NCBI GenBank assembly: GCA_937936695.1
Contig: CALHCK010000062.1
Span: 1-11,289 of the forward strand
From: an uncultured Polaribacter sp.
GTDB taxonomy: Bacteria; Bacteroidota; Bacteroidia; Flavobacteriales; Flavobacteriaceae
DNA: 11,289 bases
Direction of reading: 5' to 3'
Shown in pieces: positions 6,846-11,289 of this stretch. Numbering within the stretch: the first letter of the stretch is position 1; each line of letters opens with the position of its first letter. A program made the position numbers and the translations under genes. The notes under the pieces were generated by a model, which was given only the letters and a program-made list of their open reading frames with translations, was not told the origin of the DNA and ran no database searches.

Positions 6846-7982
6846 ATGAAAAAAAACTCCACAAATTTTGATGTTATTATTATTGGTGGAGGTTTAGCAG
6901 GTTTATGCAATGCTATTCATTTATCAAAATTTAATAAAAAGGTTTTACTAGTAGAAAAAAACGAGTATCCGAAGCACAAAGTTTGCGGAGAATATATATC
7001 TAATGAGGTACTGCCTTATTTAGATTTTTTAGAAATCAATCCTTTTAAATTTGGTGCTGTTAAAATTGATAAATTTCAATTATCAACCACAAAAAGTAAT
7101 AGCATTTATGCAAAATTACCATTGGGTGGTTTTGGTATTTCTAGGTATACTTTAGATTTAGAATTGTACAAAAAAGCTAAAGAAAGTGGTGTTGTAATTT
7201 TACAAGATCAAGTAATAGATGTTATTTTTAAAAACGATTTATTTACAATAAAAACTAAAGAGAATAATAGTTTTTACGCTAAAATAGCTATTGGTGCTTT
7301 TGGTAAAAGAACTGTTTTAGATGTAAAAATGAATAGAGATTTTATTAAAAAGAAATCTCCTTATTTAGCAGTAAAAATTCATGTAAAAGGTAATTTTAAA
7401 TCTAATTTGGTAGCTCTTCATAATTTTAAAGGAGGTTATTGCGGAGTTTCTAAAGTAGAAAATAATGCCATTAATTTATGTTATATAACAAGTTATTCGT
7501 CATTTAAAAAATATACTAATATTACAGAATTTCAAGAAAAAGTTGTTTTTAAAAATAAGTATTTAAAAAACATTTTTGGTAATGCAACACCTATTTTTAA
7601 ATCGCCATTAACTATTAGTCAAATATCATTTGAAACTAAAAATCCAGTAGAAAATCATTTAATAATGTGCGGAGACGCTGCAGGAATGATTCATCCACTT
7701 TGTGGAAACGGAATGAGTATGGCTATACAATCTGCTCAAATAGCATCTAATCTTATTTTAAAATATTTAAATGGTACTGTTGTGTCTAGAAATGAGCTCG
7801 AAAAACAGTATCTTACACAGTGGAAAAATCAATTTAAATGGCGTTTAAAAGCAGGACATTTTATAGCTTTATTATTTAGAAAAGATAACATTGCTGCTAT
7901 ATTACTTCAATTGTTAAAAAAAGCTCCTTTTTTATTACCTATTATTATTAAACAAACCCACGGAAAACCTATAAAATTGTAA
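6846..7982 (+). CDS. FAD-dependent reductase/hydroxylase of the geranylgeranyl-reductase-like group
   Basis: 378 residues. The N-terminal Rossmann motif is 'DVIIIGGGLAGL' (GGGLAG, 14-19), with the ribose-binding Glu at the end of 'KVLLVEK'. 'KVCGEYIS' (45-52) is the Lys-x-Cys-Gly-Glu signature of geranylgeranyl-reductase-like and related flavin hydroxylases. The second FAD motif is 'GDAAG' (276-280) with 'HPLCGNGMSMA' (283-293). The hydrophobic C-terminus (about 335-370) may sit on the membrane or hold a lipid chain. It overlaps the methyltransferase gene by 1 nt (TAATG) and lies 711 bp before the type III PKS, so oxidation or hydroxylation of the polyketide product, as SrsC does in Streptomyces phenolic-lipid synthesis, is the best guess. 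Reduction of a double bond is the alternative. Confidence 0.9.
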   Translation: MKKNSTNFDVIIIGGGLAGLCNAIHLSKFNKKVLLVEKNEYPKHKVCGEYISNEVLPYLDFLEINPFKFGAVKIDKFQLSTTKSNSIYAKLPLGGFGISRYTLDLELYKKAKESGVVILQDQVIDVIFKNDLFTIKTKENNSFYAKIAIGAFGKRTVLDVKMNRDFIKKKSPYLAVKIHVKGNFKSNLVALHNFKGGYCGVSKVENNAINLCYITSYSSFKKYTNITEFQEKVVFKNKYLKNIFGNATPIFKSPLTISQISFETKNPVENHLIMCGDAAGMIHPLCGNGMSMAIQSAQIASNLILKYLNGTVVSRNELEKQYLTQWKNQFKWRLKAGHFIALLFRKDNIAAILLQLLKKAPFLLPIIIKQTHGKPIKL

Positions 7983-8692
7983 TGGATTTTTTTATAAGTA
8001 CCAAACAAAGAACAGATAAAGAAGAGTTAATGGATGATTTTTCTATTGGCGGTGATTTGCTTCGTGATACTCTAGATAAATTAGAGAATATAAACAGATG
8101 GTTAGGTGGTAATTTAGTTACCGTAAATTCTTTAAAAAAAGTATTAAAACACCATCCAAAAGAAAAACCACTTGTTATTGCAGATATAGGTTGTGGTCAT
8201 GGAGATATTTTAAGAGATGTGGCAAAATTTGGTAGAAAAAACGGATATAAATTTACCTTAATTGGTGTTGATGCAAATCCAACGGCAATAGCATATGCAA
8301 ACGAATTATCTACAGAGTATAAAGAGCTTTCTTTTATAACAGAAGATATTTTTTCTGACGCTTTTAAAAATAGAAAATTTGATGTTGTTTTAGCCACCTT
8401 ATTCTTCCATCATTTTAAAGAACCTCAATTAGTTTCTTTTTTAAAAGATACTTTAAAACATACAAAAAAAGCAATTATTGTAAACGATTTACACCGTCAT
8501 AAATTGGCATATTACTTATTTATGTTACTGTCTATTTTTATTAAAAATGAAATGATTGTAAACGATGGTTTAATATCTGTTTTAAGAGGATTTAAAAGAC
8601 AAGATTTAAAAAGAATTTCTGAAAAAATAAACGTAAAACCACAAATTTCTTGGAAATGGGCTTTCCGTTTTCAATGGATAATACAAAAATAA
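7982..8692 (+). CDS. Class I SAM-dependent methyltransferase
   Basis: 236 residues. Motif I is 'IADIGCGHGD' (66-75). The ribose-binding acidic residue is Asp97 in 'GVDANP', motif II-like 'ATLFFHHF' spans 138-145, and 'VNDLHRHKLAY' (167-177) follows. About 60 residues precede the Rossmann fold, including 'ELMDDFSIGGDLLRDTLDKL' (15-34) and 'INRWLGG' (37-43); this helical leader probably shapes the substrate pocket. The start ATG overlaps the stop of the flavoenzyme gene (TAATG) and the type III PKS ATG follows directly after its own stop, so the three are translationally packed. Methylation of the polyketide-derived ring, on oxygen or carbon, is inferred from this context. The protein is not of the isoprenylcysteine-methyltransferase type seen in SrsB and BpsB. 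Confidence 0.9.
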   Translation: MDFFISTKQRTDKEELMDDFSIGGDLLRDTLDKLENINRWLGGNLVTVNSLKKVLKHHPKEKPLVIADIGCGHGDILRDVAKFGRKNGYKFTLIGVDANPTAIAYANELSTEYKELSFITEDIFSDAFKNRKFDVVLATLFFHHFKEPQLVSFLKDTLKHTKKAIIVNDLHRHKLAYYLFMLLSIFIKNEMIVNDGLISVLRGFKRQDLKRISEKINVKPQISWKWAFRFQWIIQK

Positions 8693-9745
8693 ATGGCTGT
8701 AAAAATAACTGCAGTGGCAAAACAATTGCCTCAATATTATAAAGAAACAAAAGATATTATTCCGTTTGTAAAATTATGGATGCAAGATCAAGAACCACGT
8801 TTTCAGAGAAAAGTAATTAAAATTTTTGAAGGAGCAGCAGTAGACAAAAGATATTCTATAATGCATCCAGAAGAAGTTTTTACAGCAACATCTTTTGAAG
8901 AAAAAAATAATATATACAAAAGAGAAGTTGTAAAATTGGCAGAACAATCTTTAAAAAAATCATTAGAAAAAGTCAATTTAAAACCAACAGATTTAGATTA
9001 TATAATTACCGTTAGTTGCACAGGAATTATGATACCTTCTATGGATGCGTATTTAATTAATTCTTTAAAAATGAAACAAAATATAATGCGTTTACCTGTA
9101 ACAGAAATGGGGTGTGCAGCAGGAGTTTCGGGTATTATATATGCACAAAATTTTTTAAAATCTAATCCTAATAAAAGAGCTGCAGTAGTTGCTGTAGAGG
9201 CACCAACGGCAACGTTTCAGTTAAATGATTATTCGATGACCAATATTGTAAGTGCCGCTATTTTTGGTGATGGAGCATCGAGTGTAATTTTATCTTCTTA
9301 CGAAGAAGATAAAGGACCAAAAATTATAGACGAAGAAATGTATCATTTTTACGATGCAACAGAAATGATGGGTTTTAAACTGGTTAATACAGGCTTACAA
9401 ATGATTTTAGATAAAGAAGTACCCGATAAAATTGCAGCACATTTTCCTAATATTATTCATCCTTTTTTAGAAAAAAATAATTTAGATATAGCGGCTATAA
9501 ATCATTTAATTTTTCATCCTGGAGGAAAAAAAATAGTACAAACTGTAGAAGATTTATTTGGATCTTTAGGTAAAAATATAGATGATACCAAAGAGGTATT
9601 GCGTAAATATGGTAACATGTCTAGTGCAACGGTTTTGTATGTTTTAGAACGATTTATGGATAAAAATTTAGCTAAAGGAGAAAAAGGAATTATGTTAAGT
9701 TTTGGTCCAGGATTTTCTGCTCAAAGAGTGTTATTAGAATGGTAA
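8693..9745 (+). CDS. Type III polyketide synthase (chalcone/stilbene synthase superfamily)
   Basis: 350 residues, the usual subunit size. The complete catalytic triad can be placed: Cys141 in 'VTEMGCAAGVSG', His275 in 'IFHPGG' and Asn308 in 'YGNMSS', equivalent to Cys164, His303 and Asn336 of plant chalcone synthase. 'GPGFSAQRVLLEW' at the C-terminus is the family's Gly-x-Gly cyclisation-pocket loop. Such homodimeric enzymes extend an acyl-CoA (sometimes acyl-ACP) starter with malonyl-CoA and cyclise the poly-beta-keto chain to a resorcinol, pyrone or phloroglucinol. Bacterial relatives beside a methyltransferase and a flavoenzyme make alkylresorcinol- or alkylpyrone-type lipids. The starter and product cannot be read from the sequence. 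It starts immediately after the methyltransferase stop; a rayT insertion follows 8 bp after its stop. Confidence 0.95.
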   Translation: MAVKITAVAKQLPQYYKETKDIIPFVKLWMQDQEPRFQRKVIKIFEGAAVDKRYSIMHPEEVFTATSFEEKNNIYKREVVKLAEQSLKKSLEKVNLKPTDLDYIITVSCTGIMIPSMDAYLINSLKMKQNIMRLPVTEMGCAAGVSGIIYAQNFLKSNPNKRAAVVAVEAPTATFQLNDYSMTNIVSAAIFGDGASSVILSSYEEDKGPKIIDEEMYHFYDATEMMGFKLVNTGLQMILDKEVPDKIAAHFPNIIHPFLEKNNLDIAAINHLIFHPGGKKIVQTVEDLFGSLGKNIDDTKEVLRKYGNMSSATVLYVLERFMDKNLAKGEKGIMLSFGPGFSAQRVLLEW

Positions 9746-9753
9746 GTAGAATA

Positions 9754-9767
9754 AAAACCTGTGAGGT
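9754..9767 (+). repeat. Left half-REP, AAAACCTGTGAGGT
   Basis: Exact copy of the right arm of the palindrome at 10354-10382. It stands alone here, without the complementary arm. An in-frame GTG inside it (9761) could extend the transposase frame upstream but is unlikely to be used. Confidence 0.8.
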
Positions 9768-9784
9768 CTGATAAAATAAAAAAA

Positions 9785-10345
9785 ATGAAATATGAAGTTT
9801 TAGTAGAAGATTCTTTTTATCATATTTACAATTGTGGAAACAATAAAGAAAACCTTTTTATTGTAGAAAAAAACTATGCTTATTTTTTGAGTTTAACAAA
9901 AAAACATCTTGTTAATACCTGCTCTATTTTAGCATATTGTCTATTAAAAAATCATTTTCATTTTGTAGTAAAAACAAAAGATAAAGTTTCATCAAAACAA
10001 ATATCTCAATCGTTTTATAATCTATTTAACGCATATTCTAAGAGTATTAATAAAAAATATGGAAGAAGCGGAAGTTTATTTAAAGACCGATTTTCAAGGA
10101 TAAAATTAGATAATGAAACATATTTAAAACAATTGATTTTATATGTTCATTTAAACCCAAGGCATCATAAATTTATTGATAATTTTAGAAATTACAAACA
10201 CTCTTCATATCATTCAATTTTATCAGATAAACCAACAAGTTTATTAAGAGAGTTTGTTTTAAATATTTTTAATGATAAACAAAACTTTATAGATGCTCAT
10301 AAAATTAAGGAAATAGTTATTTTAGAATCTATAACACTAGAATAG
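9785..10345 (+). CDS. REP-associated tyrosine (Y1, HUH) transposase, RayT/TnpA-REP type
   Basis: 186 residues from the ATG at 9785, typical for the family. The metal-binding HUH motif is His57-Phe-His59 in 'YCLLKNHFHFVV'. The probable catalytic tyrosine is Tyr120 in 'LILYVHLNPRHHKF', which matches the Tyr-x-x-x-Asn-Pro pattern of the family. 'GRSGSLFKDRFSRIKLD' (93-109) is the usual Gly-x-x-Phe-x-x-Arg-Phe region. Such single-copy enzymes nick and rejoin single-stranded REP palindromes, and the palindrome at 10354-10382 is the expected substrate. All key residues are intact, so it may be active. An upstream GTG (9761) would add eight residues from within the repeat and is a less likely start. 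Confidence 0.92.
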   Translation: MKYEVLVEDSFYHIYNCGNNKENLFIVEKNYAYFLSLTKKHLVNTCSILAYCLLKNHFHFVVKTKDKVSSKQISQSFYNLFNAYSKSINKKYGRSGSLFKDRFSRIKLDNETYLKQLILYVHLNPRHHKFIDNFRNYKHSSYHSILSDKPTSLLREFVLNIFNDKQNFIDAHKIKEIVILESITLE

Positions 10346-10353
10346 TAAGAAAG

Positions 10354-10382
10354 ACCTCACAGGTTTTTAAAACCTGTGAGGT
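10354..10382. repeat. REP-like palindrome with 14-bp arms
   Basis: ACCTCACAGGTTTT (10354-10367), one T, then AAAACCTGTGAGGT (10369-10382) form a perfect inverted repeat 8 bp after the transposase stop. It has 12 G/C bases in 29, well above its surroundings. In RNA it would form a hairpin between the PKS/transposase part and the dehydratase part of the transcript. No T tract follows, so it is not a standard terminator. It is the probable recognition structure of the adjacent transposase. Confidence 0.88.
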
Positions 10383-10400
10383 ATGTTTAGTTTAATAAAA

Positions 10401-10844
10401 ATGAACAAGAAACAAATCATAGAAAAATTACCATATACAGCTCCTTTTTTATTTGTAAACGAGGTATTAGAAATATCTGAAAATGGAGTAACGGGTAGTT
10501 ATATTTTTAAAGATGATGCTTTTTTTTATAAAGGTCATTTTAAAGATAATCCTGTAACACCTGGTGTTATTTTAACAGAAACCATGGCACAAATAGGGGT
10601 GGTTTGTTTAGGTATTTATTTATTAAAAGATACTGTTTTAACAACAGGTAAATATCCAAAAATAGCACTAACATCCAATCAAATAGACTTTTATATACCT
10701 GTTTTACCTAATGAAAAAGTAACTGTTATTTCAGAAAAACAATACTTTAGATTTAATAAATTAAAATGTAAAGTAAAGATGATAAATGAAAAAAACGAGC
10801 TAGTTTGTAGAGGAGTTATTTCTGGAATGATTGCAGTAAAATAA
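10401..10844 (+). CDS. FabZ-like 3-hydroxyacyl-ACP dehydratase (hotdog fold)
   Basis: 147 residues from the ATG at 10401. The dehydratase core is 'FYKGHFKDNPVTPGVILTET' (42-61), with the catalytic His46 and Glu60 of the FabZ/FabA family and 'MAQIG' after it. The N-terminal 'IIEKLPYTAPFLFVNEV' is also FabZ-like. The family removes water from 3-hydroxyacyl-ACP to give trans-2-enoyl-ACP. An in-frame ATG at 10383 directly abuts the REP palindrome and would add six residues (MFSLIK). FabZ proteins normally begin just before this 'LPY' motif, so 10401 is preferred. Position in the type III PKS operon and beside a KAS gene suggests a pathway-specific paralogue for acyl-chain building, not the housekeeping enzyme; that is inference. 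Confidence 0.9.
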   Translation: MNKKQIIEKLPYTAPFLFVNEVLEISENGVTGSYIFKDDAFFYKGHFKDNPVTPGVILTETMAQIGVVCLGIYLLKDTVLTTGKYPKIALTSNQIDFYIPVLPNEKVTVISEKQYFRFNKLKCKVKMINEKNELVCRGVISGMIAVK

Positions 10845-10870
10845 ATAAAGTTTAGAAAAAAGATACTGAA

Positions 10871-11289
10871 ATGAGTTCAACACAAATAAAAAACAGAGTT
10901 GTTATAACAGGTTTAGGAGTGGTTGCACCAAATGGTGTTGGGTTAAATGAATTTAACAAAGCAATACAAGAAGGTACATCAGGAATTTCATTTCATCAAA
11001 ATTTAAAAGACAAAGGGTTTTCTTGTTGTATTGGTGGTATTCCTGAGGTTTCTGAAGAAAAAAAACTCGAATATTTATCGCCTTTACAATTAAGAGGTTT
11101 TAATAGTACTTCTATTTTATATGGTGTAATGGCGGGTGTTGATGCTTGGAAAGATGCTGGTTTTACTGTTGATAACAATTCTGATTTAGATTACGATTCT
11201 GGTTTAATTTTTGGAACGGGTACATCAGGAATAGAGAAATTTAGAGAATCTATTTATAAAATAGACGATAATAATGTAAGACGTTTAGG
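10871..11289 (+). CDS. Beta-ketoacyl-ACP synthase (KAS I/II type), 5' part only
   Basis: The frame is open from ATG at 10871 to the right edge: 139 codons plus two bases. 'NRVVITGLGVVAPNGVG' (8-24) is the hallmark N-terminus of FabF/FabB-type synthases, and 'LIFGTGTSGIEKF' (113-125) corresponds to the strand before the active-site region. The catalytic Cys and two His residues lie beyond the window, so catalytic KAS cannot be separated from a chain-length-factor-like subunit. It starts 26 bp after the dehydratase stop and is probably co-transcribed. These enzymes condense acyl-ACP with malonyl-ACP. With the FabZ-like gene it could build the acyl starter for the type III PKS. No acyl carrier protein gene is in the window; one may follow. 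Confidence 0.9.
   Translation, partial: MSSTQIKNRVVITGLGVVAPNGVGLNEFNKAIQEGTSGISFHQNLKDKGFSCCIGGIPEVSEEKKLEYLSPLQLRGFNSTSILYGVMAGVDAWKDAGFTVDNNSDLDYDSGLIFGTGTSGIEKFRESIYKIDDNNVRRL

Larger units (their letters stand above)
9754..10382 (+). mobile_element. rayT (REP-associated tyrosine transposase) element with palindromic repeats
   Basis: A 629-bp unit is bounded by the 14-mer AAAACCTGTGAGGT at 9754-9767 and 10369-10382 (direct repeat) and carries a Y1 transposase gene. The right end has the inverted copy as well, forming a palindrome; the left end has only the half repeat. The unit lies between the type III PKS and the FabZ-like gene. Outside it, 8 bp remain after the PKS stop and 18 bp before the dehydratase ATG at 10401, a total of 26 bp, the same as the gap between the next two genes. 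This fits insertion into a compact operon. Confidence 0.75.

Noticed and set aside
10996..11178. Minus-strand open frame of 60 codons inside the KAS gene
   Set aside because: The plus-strand frame there is a clear beta-ketoacyl synthase. The same reasoning removes the minus-strand frames at 3318-3527, 4776-5000, 6236-6418 and 8197-8397.

Overview
The window looks like chromosomal DNA of a marine-type member of the Flavobacteriaceae (Bacteroidota). The evidence is the very high A+T content, the absence of Shine-Dalgarno-like sequences with A-rich leaders instead, one good match to the Bacteroidota promoter form TTG-N17-TAnnTTTG, a secreted protein with a type IX secretion (T9SS) C-terminal sorting signal, and a rayT-type transposase with its palindromic repeats. 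Genus cannot be fixed from the sequence alone.

Layout. Positions 1-1402 (minus strand) hold most of a secreted seven-repeat beta-propeller protein, cut off by the left edge inside its sorting domain. Positions 1403-1961 are a gene-free, extremely A+T-rich divergent intergenic region with seven copies of a 9-mer, TTATNAACA, one base away from the DnaA-box consensus. From 1962 to the right edge every gene is on the plus strand: rpiB, an ElaA-like GNAT acetyltransferase, a six-helix LysE-like membrane protein, an alpha/beta hydrolase and dinB (DNA polymerase IV). Then comes a tightly packed run: DAO-type FAD oxidoreductase, FAD-dependent reductase/hydroxylase, class I methyltransferase, type III polyketide synthase, a rayT insertion, a FabZ-like dehydratase, and the start of a beta-ketoacyl-ACP synthase that runs off the right edge.

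How the genes work together. The flavoenzyme, methyltransferase and type III PKS (6846-9745) are translationally packed (1-nt overlap, then 0-nt gap) and have the enzyme classes of phenolic-lipid loci such as Streptomyces srsA-srsB-srsC. The following FabZ-like and KAS genes could supply a dedicated acyl starter. My inference is that the right half is the first part of a cluster for a methylated, oxidised alkyl-resorcinol, alkyl-quinone or alkyl-pyrone lipid; the product cannot be read from the sequence. A rayT element (9754-10382) sits inside this operon. The left half is a collection of housekeeping genes; its most unusual parts are the 559-bp motif-rich intergenic region and a perfect 17-bp inverted repeat covering the start codon of the acetyltransferase gene.
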